A stretch of DNA of 64,000 nt. Source: Rhodospirillum sp047263945 (GTDB taxonomy: Bacteria > Pseudomonadota > Alphaproteobacteria > Rhodospirillales > Rhodospirillaceae). The stretch lies in the NCBI RefSeq assembly GCF_047263945.1, contig NZ_JBLAVB010000016.1:1-64000 (forward strand). The letters run 5' to 3'. Positions 25,953 to 34,231 of the stretch are shown piece after piece. A program made the position numbers and the translations under genes. Positions within the stretch are counted from its first letter, which is position 1. Each line of letters starts with the position of its first letter. A model generated the notes under the pieces. It had not been told where the DNA came from. It was given only the letters and a program-made list of their open reading frames with translations, and ran no database searches.

Positions 25953-26647
25953 TCGACATTCGCCCCTTCGCCAAGCTGGGCAAGTTCAAGAACGGCTGGC
26001 TCAACGCGAACTATCATTTCAGCTTCGCCAATTACTACAACCCCAACCGCATGGGTTTCGGTCCCCTGCTGGTCTGGAATGACGACACCATCCGCGCGGG
26101 CACCGGCTTCGATCCCCATCCCCACCGGGACATGGAAATCATCACCTATGTTCGCACAGGCGCCATCACCCACCAAGACAACCAGGGTAACGAAGGCCGC
26201 ACAGAAGCGGGCGACGTGCAAGTGATGTGGGCGGGGCGCGGCATTGTCCATTCCGAATACAATCTGGAAACCGAGGACACAACCGTCTTCCAGATCTGGA
26301 TCGAAACCGCCCAAAAGAGCATCAAACCGGGCTGGGATGCCCGCACCTTCCCCAAAGCGCCGGGCAGCTTGCGTGCCCTGGCCTCAGGCCGGAGCGTCCC
26401 CGGCCACGAGGATGCCCTGCTCATCCACCAGGACGCGGCCATCCTCGGTGGCGTGCTGAAAAAGGGACAGGAAATCACCCTGCCCATGGACGGCCGGATG
26501 CTCTATCTCGTGCCGACCACCGGTGCGCTGGAAGTCGACGGCAAGCGCGTCACCGCCCGGGACGGCGTCGCCGTCGATGGGATGAAGGAGTTCACCTTTA
26601 AAGCCTTGGAAGAAACCGAAGTGGTCGTCGCCGACGTGGCGGCTTAG
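25949..26647 (+). CDS. Pirin family protein
   Basis: 232 residues, bicupin fold. The metal ligands of pirins are all present: H57 and H59 in DPHPHRDMEII, H101 and E103 in GIVHSEYN. The start MIDIRPFAKLGKFKNGWLNA is typical of the YhaK-like branch. Some pirins show quercetinase activity or act as redox sensors; the role here is not set. It is translationally coupled to the upstream glutathionyl-hydroquinone reductase, which supports a job in quinone or aromatic handling. A long palindrome follows within a base of the stop. Confidence 0.92.
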   Translation: MIDIRPFAKLGKFKNGWLNANYHFSFANYYNPNRMGFGPLLVWNDDTIRAGTGFDPHPHRDMEIITYVRTGAITHQDNQGNEGRTEAGDVQVMWAGRGIVHSEYNLETEDTTVFQIWIETAQKSIKPGWDARTFPKAPGSLRALASGRSVPGHEDALLIHQDAAILGGVLKKGQEITLPMDGRMLYLVPTTGALEVDGKRVTARDGVAVDGMKEFTFKALEETEVVVADVAA

Positions 26648-26705
26648 AGTGCTCCGAGATCAAGTTGGGCCACTTTGCGGCCCAACTTGATCTCGAAGGC
26701 ACTCT
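26646..26705. repeat. 60-bp palindrome after pirin gene
   Basis: Arms AGAGTGC-tc-CGAGATCAAGTTGGGCC and its complement with a small mismatch enclose ACTTTGC. It overlaps the pirin stop and shares the CGAGATCAAGTTGG core with 7210-7257. Probably ends the operon. Confidence 0.8.
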
Positions 26706-26762
26706 AAACTCTAAGACCCGAGGCCCCCGGACTCCGCGATTTTCTGGCAGTCCGTCCGATTT

Positions 26763-26804
26763 TAGAGCATCGAGCGGACAACCGGTTGTCCGCTCGATGC
26801 TCTA
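26763..26804. repeat. Perfect 42-bp palindrome
   Basis: Two 21-base arms meet with no loop. The left arm starts TAGAGCATCGAGCGGACAAC; the right arm is its exact complement. It belongs to the AGAGCATCGAGCGG family also seen at 23804-23857. Confidence 0.85.
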
Positions 26805-27216
26805 ACCATTTGGTCTCAAAGCTACTCTAAAGTTCATGACATCAGAGTGAAGCTGGACGGAAGCAGACAAATCTGATCTCACCTGCAATTTCTGCATTTT
26901 TGACATTCCAAAACCCTCCCAAAAAATGCTCAACTCTCACCGACTGGTTTTGGGCGCCGAGTCGTCGATCAGTGCCGGAAGCACACAACCCAATCGGACT
27001 CAGACAGAGGTTATAAAAGGAATAAATTCAACAGCCTGCCTCTCCCACCCCCCTTAAGAAAGCCAATTCCATTGGCTCCACAGCATGCAATGCTTTACCA
27101 ATGGAAAGAGGGGATGCGCGACGCGGTTGGAGAGCCTCGGAGGCGCTGGAACACCCGATAGTCATAGTCCTGGATTGTTGTTTGGGGCCAGTTGTTTGGA
27201 GGCAAAGGAGCAGCCA
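26805..27216. other. Non-coding gap before cNMP-binding gene
   Basis: About 410 bases, AT-richer than the surroundings between 26850 and 27050. No gene, RNA or strong repeat is visible. It should hold the promoter of the gene at 27217. An in-frame extension of that gene starts at 27085 but lacks a ribosome site. Confidence 0.45.
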
Positions 27217-27672
27217 ATGACCTACGAGCACTTAAACAAACATCCGTTCCTCCGTGATTTCAGCGCAGATTTGATTGAAGTCATTGAGAGAGCATCAACC
27301 CTACAAACGTTCGCTGCGGGGGATACTCTGATCACCGAGGGACGGGCTGCGAACCAATTTTTTCTGCTGACCGACGGTTCCGTCGCCGTAAGCGCAGGAC
27401 AGGGCCGCGGCGAAAAGCGGGTCCTGGAAATGCTCCGGGAAGGGGATGTCCTTGGCTGGTCCTGGATGATCGACCCCTATGTCTGGACCTTCGAGGGTCG
27501 CGCCATCTCCCCGGTCCGCGCCATCGCCATTGACGCGGGTGAACTGCGTGACGCCATGGCGACAAATCACGCCCTGGCCCATGCCCTTCTGGGTCGGATG
27601 CTGCCAGTCATGGCCGCCCGTCTGCGTGCCGCCCGACTGGAGGTTCTCGCCCTCGGTCCAGAAGCTGCCTGA
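27217..27672 (+). CDS. Cyclic nucleotide-binding domain protein
   Basis: 151 residues forming a single cNMP-binding (Crp-like) beta roll: LRDFSADLIEVIERASTLQT, FAAGDTLITEGRAANQFFLLTDGSVAV, VLEMLREGDVLGWSWMI, then a helix-rich end. There is no DNA-binding helix-turn-helix, so it is not a complete Crp/Fnr regulator; it may bind a nucleotide or act through a partner. The phosphate-binding cassette is not clearly conserved, so ligand binding is uncertain. ATG at 27217 follows AAGGAG. A histidine kinase gene follows 198 bases later. Confidence 0.8.
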   Translation: MTYEHLNKHPFLRDFSADLIEVIERASTLQTFAAGDTLITEGRAANQFFLLTDGSVAVSAGQGRGEKRVLEMLREGDVLGWSWMIDPYVWTFEGRAISPVRAIAIDAGELRDAMATNHALAHALLGRMLPVMAARLRAARLEVLALGPEAA

Positions 27673-27870
27673 CAGGAAATACAGCCCCAATAAGAACCGC
27701 CTGCCATCCTTGCGGGTTTTCAACCTCCCCCGCAATGGAAGAGGTGCCCAATCCTTCAAGGTCATGCTACCTTATCGCCGATTATGTCGTCGACCATCCG
27801 ATGACGGGCGGCTTCAAACCGATATCCATGGGGATGTTGGAGTGCAAAGGACCCTATTCCGGCAAGGGAT

Positions 27871-29655
27871 ATGGAGCCCACAGTAGACATCAGGGAAGTG
27901 ATGCCATTAGGCATGGTCGGTGGCTCCACGCATCAGAGAGAAACCTCTCGTCGCACATTGATCGGACTGGCCAGTCTTGTTCTATTGGCGTTTAACAGTG
28001 CGATTGTCGGCAATCTTCTGAATGAGCGGGAGCAAGCCCTACAAAGCGCCCGCGAAAGCGCCCGCACGATTGTGGCTGCCGTCCGTGAACAAACCTCGGC
28101 CACCGTGTTCCGAATCAACGTCAGCTTGACCGATCTCGCCAGTGCCCTGAGCCCGCAAGCCGACGGTGCCCTTTGGGCCGACGCATCAAGCAACGCCCTG
28201 ATCAAAAACCAGATGGCCCTGCTCCCCATGGTCCGGGCAATCGTCGTAACCGATGCCTCGGGCCGCCTGATCCAAGACCACAACACACCAACACCAGTGG
28301 GTATGGACCTGTCCGACAGGGATTATGTCATCGCCCACGCCAAAGAGGGGATCAAAGGGCTATTCATTGGTCGTCCCATGCGCGGTCGCTCCACCGGCCA
28401 GTGGTTTCTGAGCATGAGCCGCGCAATTGAAGGGCCCGATGGGACCTTTCAAGGTGTCGTGGCCGCCGTTGTCGATCCGTCCGCCTTGGGTCAAGCCTAT
28501 GCAGGGATGGACCTGAGTGAAAAGGGAGCGATCACCCTTTTCCGGACCGATGGTGTCCTGCTCACGCGCGCGCCAGACTACCAGCGCTTCATCGGCACCG
28601 ACCAGGGGACCTCTTCCCTGTTCCAGACCCTTGTCCCCAGCGCCAGAAAAGGCGTGGTGTTAGACGCCCTGGGGATCGACGGACAAAACCGGATCATTGC
28701 CTGGTCCCACCTAGACGATTGGCCCTTGGTGATGACCGTCTCCCTGGATCGACAGACCCTGTTGTCCGCTTGGCGGCACAGGATCCCCTATCACATCATA
28801 GCCATGACCGTGGTCAGCGCCGTCATCCTGACCCTCATCCTGCTGGTTGGACGTCAGATCTCCAGCTTAAACGGTCTGGTGGCTGACCTGTCCCGCCGGG
28901 AAAACGAACTGATCGCCGCCAACGAATCCATCACCATGGCGAGCCGTGCCAAAACCCAGTTCCTGGCCAAGATGAGTCACGAACTGCGCCCCCCCCTGAA
29001 TGCCATCATTGGCTTTTCAGATATACTAACAGCAGGCATTCACGGTCCCCTGATGACCCGGCAAAAAAAGTTCGTGGGGGACATTCACCTCTCGGCCCTG
29101 CAGCTTCTGAATTTGATGAACGACATCCTGGACGTCGCAAAAATCGAATCCGGCAGCTACGCCCTCCACGATCAGACCCTGAACCTATCGGAAATCTTAA
29201 CCGCAGCGCGCCGCGTCGTCATGGGCAAGATTGAAGAGAAACAATTGGAACTGGATAGTGCCTGCGTTGATCCAGATTGTTGGGTACTTGGCGATGAGAG
29301 GGCCTTGAACCAAATCGTCCTAAACTTGCTATCCAATGCTGTGAAATTTACCCCAGAAAAAGGAAAAATAACTCTTTCTATCGTACGCAACGGCGAGGGG
29401 GGACTAATTCTGACCGTGGCAGACACGGGAATAGGCATTCCCCAGGAACACCTTGACTTGGTTCTGTGCCCCTTCCATCAGGTGGACCGCTCTGACACCC
29501 ACCGCCAGGATGGAACTGGCCTGGGCCTGCCCTTAGCCAAAGCCCTGGTCGAAAAACATGGCGGAACCCTGCAACTGGAAAGCCAATTGGGCCGGGGAAC
29601 CCGGGTGTCCGTGATCCTCCCCGCGCAGCGGATCCTGACCGTTGGCTTGACGTAA
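27871..29655 (+). CDS. Membrane sensor histidine kinase
   Basis: 594 residues. Helices near 28-48 (TLIGLASLVLLAFNSAIVG) and about 310-330 (IIAMTVVSAVILTLILLV) bracket a periplasmic double-Cache-like domain (RTIVAAVREQTSATVFRINVSLTDLA; YVIAHAKEGIKGLFIGRPM; FQGVVAAVVDPSAL). HisKA has H370 in KMSHELRPPLNAIIGFSD, with Pro in place of the usual Thr after Arg. HATPase has NQIVLNLLSNAVKFTPEKG, DTGIGIP and GTGLGLPLAKALV. No response regulator is next to it. The input is likely a small extracellular molecule, by analogy with Cache sensors. Confidence 0.88.
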   Translation: MEPTVDIREVMPLGMVGGSTHQRETSRRTLIGLASLVLLAFNSAIVGNLLNEREQALQSARESARTIVAAVREQTSATVFRINVSLTDLASALSPQADGALWADASSNALIKNQMALLPMVRAIVVTDASGRLIQDHNTPTPVGMDLSDRDYVIAHAKEGIKGLFIGRPMRGRSTGQWFLSMSRAIEGPDGTFQGVVAAVVDPSALGQAYAGMDLSEKGAITLFRTDGVLLTRAPDYQRFIGTDQGTSSLFQTLVPSARKGVVLDALGIDGQNRIIAWSHLDDWPLVMTVSLDRQTLLSAWRHRIPYHIIAMTVVSAVILTLILLVGRQISSLNGLVADLSRRENELIAANESITMASRAKTQFLAKMSHELRPPLNAIIGFSDILTAGIHGPLMTRQKKFVGDIHLSALQLLNLMNDILDVAKIESGSYALHDQTLNLSEILTAARRVVMGKIEEKQLELDSACVDPDCWVLGDERALNQIVLNLLSNAVKFTPEKGKITLSIVRNGEGGLILTVADTGIGIPQEHLDLVLCPFHQVDRSDTHRQDGTGLGLPLAKALVEKHGGTLQLESQLGRGTRVSVILPAQRILTVGLT

Positions 29656-29691
29656 CGCATACCGAGATCAAATTGAGCCCTTTCATGCTGT

Positions 29692-29765
29692 AAGCCCACC
29701 TTTAGATCAAACCACCCTAAATCGGATTCGATTTAGGGCGGATAATTTGATCTAAAGGTGGGCTT
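29692..29765. repeat. 74-bp nested hairpin
   Basis: Outer arms AAGCCCACCTTTAGATCAAA and its complement; inner arms CCCTAAATCG/CGATTTAGGG; loop GATT. It joins directly onto the right-end fragment of the MITE-like element. Confidence 0.8.
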
Positions 29766-29806
29766 GGGCAATCGCCCAAAACAAGACGAGACACTGCCGT
29801 GTACCG
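29759..29806 (+). mobile_element. MITE-like element, right-end fragment
   Basis: GGGCTTGGGCAATCGCCCAA then ACGAGACACTGCCGTGTACC matches the right end of the full copies at 23398-23586 and 31507-31694. The left part is missing and replaced by the hairpin at 29692-29765. Confidence 0.6.
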
Positions 29807-29864
29807 TGACGGTCGATCCACCGAAGGTCCCCTTTGCGGATGATGTCTAAGGACCCCCTGTACC

Positions 29865-31409
29865 ATGTCGGAAACAGACCACAGCATCCTGCTCCCTCCA
29901 TCGGCCGCAGTGGCTGAGTTCCATCCCGGAAGCGGTCCCGTCCAGTTAAACGCCGCAGCCCTGTTCAATGGGTTTGCCCCCCGCCCCCTGGCTCCAGACT
30001 TCACCTGGGCGGAATTCGGATGCGGCCATGGCATCACCCCCTGTGTTCAGGCTGCGGCCAATCCCCAGGGCCATTTTTATGGTCTGGATATTGATGGCAA
30101 AGCCCTCAACACAGGAAAAACCCTAGCGAAGGCAGGCTTCCTGGCCAATGTCACTTTCCTGGAAGCCGATTACACCAAACCCCAGGGACTGGAACGTCTA
30201 CCGCCACTGGATTTCGCCGTTGCCCACGGGGTCCTGTCCTGGCTGGACGTGGAAGGTCGTATGGCCTTCATGGCCCGTCTGCGCCCCCTTCTCAAACCGG
30301 GCGCCATTCTGCTTGCGACATATGACTCCTTCCCCGGTCGGGCCGCTCTCGTTCCCCTGCGGGATCTTTTGTTCAGTGTGACCGATAAAAAGAAAGCGGA
30401 TCCCATCGGCAGAGCCCGTGCGGCCATGGAATGGCTGCATTCCACCCGCTCCATGGGCGCCCGCTTTTTCCGGGACAATCCAGCCCTTACCGCAATGATC
30501 GACCAGCTGATCAACCTGGGACCTCACCACGTCGCCCGCGCCTTTTTCGGCGGCGATCTAAGGCCCCTTCATTTCGCCCAGGTCCATAGGGAAATGGAGG
30601 CTCAGGGTTTGACCTTCGCGGGACGGGCCGAAGCCCACTTGAACCTGGTGGACCTGGCCGTACCAGAGGACATGCGCAAGGAATTGCGCAACGTCGCGAC
30701 CCGAGTGGAATTGGAAGCAAAGCGGGACTTTCTGCGAAACGAAGGCTTTCGACGGGACATCTATGTCAATGGCCCATCATTCCCGGACACGGAACATTGG
30801 ACCGAAGCCCAGGGACGGATGATCCTGGGGGCCAAAGACGCCCCTGGCCAAGCGGATCTGGAGGTCGACCTGGGAGACCAGATCATGTCTTTCACCGGCC
30901 CCCCCTTCGATCAAGTCCGTGCCGCCCTCGACCTTGGTCCTCGTCCGTTGGCAGAGCTGACCCAGGTCGCCGAAACAGAGGCTGTTCCCCCCTCGTTGAT
31001 CCTGGAAGCCGCACGCCTTCTGCTCGCCGGGGGTCTGGCCAAAGCCCATGCGAAGGCCGTTGATTTCCCGGAGGAAGCGGACCCCAAAGCCCGGTATAGC
31101 ATGCCCAGCCCCCTGAATCGTATTCTCGCCTTGAGCCTGGGCCTGGGGGGACCCACCGTTCCCCTGGTGAGCAAGGTCAGGGGGGGAGGTGTTATCCTGG
31201 ACAACCGGGACGCCCTGCTTCTCAACAGCTTCTGCGAAGGGGGACTGGACCAAGCCGTGGCGCGAACCCTGGCAGCCCTCGACACCCAGGGGATCGATCC
31301 CTCAGCCGACAGATCCGCCACGGCCCAGACCCTGACGCGCCGCCTGACCCAATCCGTCCTGCCCCGCCTCGCCTGGTTCCTCGGACATGGAATTATCGAA
31401 CGCCATTAG
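29865..31409 (+). CDS. Methyltransferase with regulatory domain
   Basis: 514 residues. The N-terminal half is a class I SAM methyltransferase domain: FTWAEFGCGHGITPCVQAAA (motif I), FYGLDID, FLEADYTKP, DFAVAHGVLSWLD and LKPGAILLATYDS. After about residue 215 comes a region that fits the methyltransferase regulatory domain (LHFAQVHREMEAQGLTFAGRAE; RRDIYVNG), followed by a winged-helix-like C-terminus. Such proteins occur in surface polysaccharide, O-antigen and flagellar regions, but the substrate is unknown. It is a single gene bounded on both sides by repeats. Confidence 0.8.
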   Translation: MSETDHSILLPPSAAVAEFHPGSGPVQLNAAALFNGFAPRPLAPDFTWAEFGCGHGITPCVQAAANPQGHFYGLDIDGKALNTGKTLAKAGFLANVTFLEADYTKPQGLERLPPLDFAVAHGVLSWLDVEGRMAFMARLRPLLKPGAILLATYDSFPGRAALVPLRDLLFSVTDKKKADPIGRARAAMEWLHSTRSMGARFFRDNPALTAMIDQLINLGPHHVARAFFGGDLRPLHFAQVHREMEAQGLTFAGRAEAHLNLVDLAVPEDMRKELRNVATRVELEAKRDFLRNEGFRRDIYVNGPSFPDTEHWTEAQGRMILGAKDAPGQADLEVDLGDQIMSFTGPPFDQVRAALDLGPRPLAELTQVAETEAVPPSLILEAARLLLAGGLAKAHAKAVDFPEEADPKARYSMPSPLNRILALSLGLGGPTVPLVSKVRGGGVILDNRDALLLNSFCEGGLDQAVARTLAALDTQGIDPSADRSATAQTLTRRLTQSVLPRLAWFLGHGIIERH

Positions 31410-31452
31410 AGGGAAACGGGATCAGCTTGAGTCAGGCTGGCCCCGCTTCCCT
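31409..31452. repeat. AGAGGGAA...TTCCCTCT hairpin of the CAGCTTGAGTCA family
   Basis: Arms AGAGGGAAACGGG and CCCCGCTTCCCTCT enclose ATCAGCTTGAGTCAGGCTGG. It starts at the stop codon of the methyltransferase gene and probably terminates it. Confidence 0.7.
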
Positions 31453-31506
31453 CTCATTCGATAAGTTTTTGAGTATCTTCGAGACCAAGTTGGGCCGCAA
31501 AACACT

Positions 31507-31694
31507 GTACACGGCAGTGTCTCGTCTCTTTTGGGCGATTGCCCAAGCCCATTTGGGGGCAAATGCCCCCAAACCCCCATTTTTATTCTTTTAAAAATAA
31601 GAGCTTGGGGTCTGGGGCCTTTCGGCCCCAGTCTCGCCAAAGAGGGGGGGACGGGGCAAAGCCCCCTGACTGGAAAACACCCCCTGTCGTGTAC
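31507..31694 (-). mobile_element. MITE-like element, copy B (inverted)
   Basis: On the minus strand it begins GTACACGACAGGGGGTGTTT and ends ACGAGACACTGCCGTGTAC, so the ends are imperfect inverted repeats of about 13 bases (GTACACGRCAG). Inside are GGGGCTTTGCCCC, GGCCCCAGACCCC, TTATTTTTAAAAGAA and GGGCTTGGGCAATCGCCC, in the same order as copy A. It lies between two convergent genes. Confidence 0.65.
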
Positions 31695-31707
31695 CGTACC
31701 CCCAAAC

Positions 31708-33375
31708 CTATCCCAGAATACCGGGTAACGTCAGCCCCTTGTCCCGCGCGGTGTTCAGGGCGGTCTCGTACCCGGCGTCGGCGTGGCGCATAACCCCCGT
31801 CGCCGGATCGTTCCATAGCACCCGCTCCAAGCGCTTGGCCGCTTCCGCTGTGCCGTCGGCAACGATGACCACCCCCGCATGCTGGGAGAAGCCCATGCCC
31901 ACGCCGCCGCCATGATGCAGGGAGACCCAGGTCGCCCCACCTGCGGTGTTCAGCAGGGCATTGAGCAGGGGCCAATCGGAAACCGCATCCGAGCCATCGC
32001 GCATGGCTTCCGTTTCCCGGTTGGGGGAAGCGACAGAGCCGCTGTCCAGGTGGTCCCGCCCGATGACGATGGGGGCTTTCAGCTCGCCCTTGGCGACCAT
32101 TTCGTTGAAGGCCAGACCCAGGCGGTGGCGGTCACCCAACCCCACCCAGCAGATGCGTGACGGCAGGCCCTGGAAGTGAATCCGCTCCCGCGCCATGTCG
32201 AGCCAGTTGTGAAGGTGGGGGTTATCGGGGATCAACTCCTTGACCTTGGCGTCGGTCTTATAGATGTCCTCCGGGTCGCCGGAAAGGGCCGCCCAGCGGA
32301 AGGGGCCAATGCCCTGGCAGAACAACTCGCGGATATAGGCTGGGACGAAACCTGGGAAGGCAAAGGCGTTTGTGACGCCCTCTTCCAGGGCCATCTGGCG
32401 GATGTTGTTGCCATAGTCGAAGGTGGGAATACCCTGCTCATGGAAGGCGAGCATGGCCTGGACATGGTCAGCCATGGAGGCCCGGGCGGCCCGCTCCACG
32501 GCCTTGGGGTCGCTCTCCCGCTTATTCTCCCATTCGGCGACGCTCCAGCCCTTGGGCAGGTAGCCGTTGATGGGATCATGGGCCGAGGTTTGATCGGTCA
32601 CCGCGTCGGGCCGCACACCCCGGCGCACCAGCTCCGGATAGACATCCGCCGCATTGCCCAACAGGGCAACGGACAGGGCCTTGCCCTCCACCTTTGCCTG
32701 TTCAAGAAGAGACAGCGCGTCATCCAGGTCCCTGGCCTGCACATCCACATATCCGGTGCGCAGGCGGAACTCAATGCGGCTGGCCTGACATTCCACGGCG
32801 AGGCAGGAGGCCCCGGCCATGGTGGCGGCGAGCGGTTGGGCGCCCCCCATGCCGCCCAGGCCGGCGGTCAGGATCCACTTCCCGGTGAGGTCGCCCCCAT
32901 GGTGTTGGCGGCCCATTTCCACAAAGGTCTCGTAGGTGCCTTGGACGATGCCCTGACTGCCGATGTAGATCCAGGATCCGGCCGTCATCTGGCCGTACAT
33001 CATCAGGCCCTTGCGGTCCAATTCGTTGAAGTGGTCCCAGTTGGCCCAATGGGGCACCAAATTGGAATTGGCAATCAGCACCCGGGGCGCATCGGCATGG
33101 GTGCGGAAGACGCCCACGGGTTTGCCCGATTGGATCAACAGGGTCTCGTCGGCCTCCAGGGCACGCAGGCTCGCAACGATCTGGTCAAAGCAGTCCCAGT
33201 TGCGCGCCGCCCGGCCAATACCGCCATAGACCACCAGTTCCTCCGGCTTTTCGGCCACATCCGGATCCAGGTTGTTCATCAACATGCGCAAGGGAGCTTC
33301 GGTCAGCCAGCTCTTGGCGGTCAGCTCCGTGCCATGGGGGGCGGAAATCTTGCGGGCGTTGTCCAGACGGGTCAT
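31708..33375 (-). CDS. hutU: Urocanate hydratase
   Basis: 555 residues, the family's usual length. NAD+-dependent cytoplasmic enzyme converting urocanate to imidazolonepropionate, step 2 of histidine breakdown. Seen: NNLDPDVAEKPEELVVYGGIGRAARNW near the start, LTAGLGGMGGAQPLAATMAG for NAD binding, GYLPKGWSVAEWE, FDYGNNIRQMA, and GGATWVSLHHGGGVGMGFSQHAG near the end. The ATG at 33375 with AAGGA upstream fits the conserved N-terminus; the longer open frame is out-of-gene sequence. Last gene of the minus-strand hut operon, 10 bases after hutG. Confidence 0.97.
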   Translation of the reverse strand: MTRLDNARKISAPHGTELTAKSWLTEAPLRMLMNNLDPDVAEKPEELVVYGGIGRAARNWDCFDQIVASLRALEADETLLIQSGKPVGVFRTHADAPRVLIANSNLVPHWANWDHFNELDRKGLMMYGQMTAGSWIYIGSQGIVQGTYETFVEMGRQHHGGDLTGKWILTAGLGGMGGAQPLAATMAGASCLAVECQASRIEFRLRTGYVDVQARDLDDALSLLEQAKVEGKALSVALLGNAADVYPELVRRGVRPDAVTDQTSAHDPINGYLPKGWSVAEWENKRESDPKAVERAARASMADHVQAMLAFHEQGIPTFDYGNNIRQMALEEGVTNAFAFPGFVPAYIRELFCQGIGPFRWAALSGDPEDIYKTDAKVKELIPDNPHLHNWLDMARERIHFQGLPSRICWVGLGDRHRLGLAFNEMVAKGELKAPIVIGRDHLDSGSVASPNRETEAMRDGSDAVSDWPLLNALLNTAGGATWVSLHHGGGVGMGFSQHAGVVIVADGTAEAAKRLERVLWNDPATGVMRHADAGYETALNTARDKGLTLPGILG

Positions 33376-33385
33376 GGGAGGGTCC

Positions 33386-34231
33386 TTAAACGAGAGATTG
33401 GGGGTCGCGAGTGAAGGCCAGACAGGCCTCCAGCAGGGCGCGCAAGGTGGCTCGGGTGGGGGCAGCCCGCACGTCATCCAGGGGACAGGGCCAGCTCTCC
33501 ACGGAGACCGGTCCGATGGGCTCCTCCATATAGCCGCGACAGGCCAATTCCATTTGCAGGGCGTGGACGCCGGTTTCCGGGCGCCCATGGTGGCGGGTGA
33601 CATAGCCGCCCTTGAAACGCCCATTGACGGCGAAGGGCTGGCCGGACTCCGCGAGAAGATCCGCAGCGGCTTGCTCCAGCTCAGGCGCGCAAGAGGCTCC
33701 CGAATTGGTGCCCAGGTTGAAGACCGGCAGCGGGCCGTCAAACAACCGGGGGATCACCGAGCGGATGGAGTGGCAATCGTAGAGCACCACCCGGGGATGA
33801 TCGGCGCGCAACCGGGCGATTTCCGCCTCAAGCGCCGCGTGGTAGGGATCGAACCAGAGCGCGCGGCGCCGGGCGATCTCGGCATCGTCGGGAGCCCGGC
33901 CCTCCTTATACAGGGGTTCGCCGTCGAATCCCTCGACCGGACAAAGCCCTGTCGTCGCCTGCCCCGGGTAGAGGGTCACGCCCGAGGGATCCCGGTTCAC
34001 ATCGATCACCGTGCGGGACAGGGTCGTCCCCACCAGGGTCGCCCCCATCTCCTTGGCAAAAGCATAAAGCTTGTCCACCCACCAGTCCGCGTCCTTGCGG
34101 GCCAACCAAGGGGTGACCAGCCGTGCCTCGATCTCCGGCGGGATGGTGGTTCCCACATGGGGAAAGCCCAGGATCAGGGGCGCGCTGCCCCGGTGGATGG
34201 TGAGCCAATCGGGTGCGTTGGTCGGGCTCAT
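33386..34231 (-). CDS. hutG: N-formylglutamate deformylase
   Basis: 281 residues. It cleaves N-formylglutamate to glutamate and formate, the last step of the five-step histidine pathway. Motifs: LILGFPHVGTTIPPEIE, DADWWVDKLYAFAKEMGATLV, SRTVIDVNRDPSG, VVLYDCHSIRS and NGRFKGGYVTRHHGRPETGVHALQMEL. Its start overlaps the stop of hutH (ATGA), showing translational coupling. With HutF present, this family assignment is consistent: HutF makes formylglutamate and HutG uses it. Confidence 0.95.
   Translation of the reverse strand: MSPTNAPDWLTIHRGSAPLILGFPHVGTTIPPEIEARLVTPWLARKDADWWVDKLYAFAKEMGATLVGTTLSRTVIDVNRDPSGVTLYPGQATTGLCPVEGFDGEPLYKEGRAPDDAEIARRRALWFDPYHAALEAEIARLRADHPRVVLYDCHSIRSVIPRLFDGPLPVFNLGTNSGASCAPELEQAAADLLAESGQPFAVNGRFKGGYVTRHHGRPETGVHALQMELACRGYMEEPIGPVSVESWPCPLDDVRAAPTRATLRALLEACLAFTRDPQSLV

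Noticed and set aside
32176..33414. 412-codon open frame antisense to hutU
   Set aside because: hutU is complete and conserved along the same DNA. The antisense frame has no motif.
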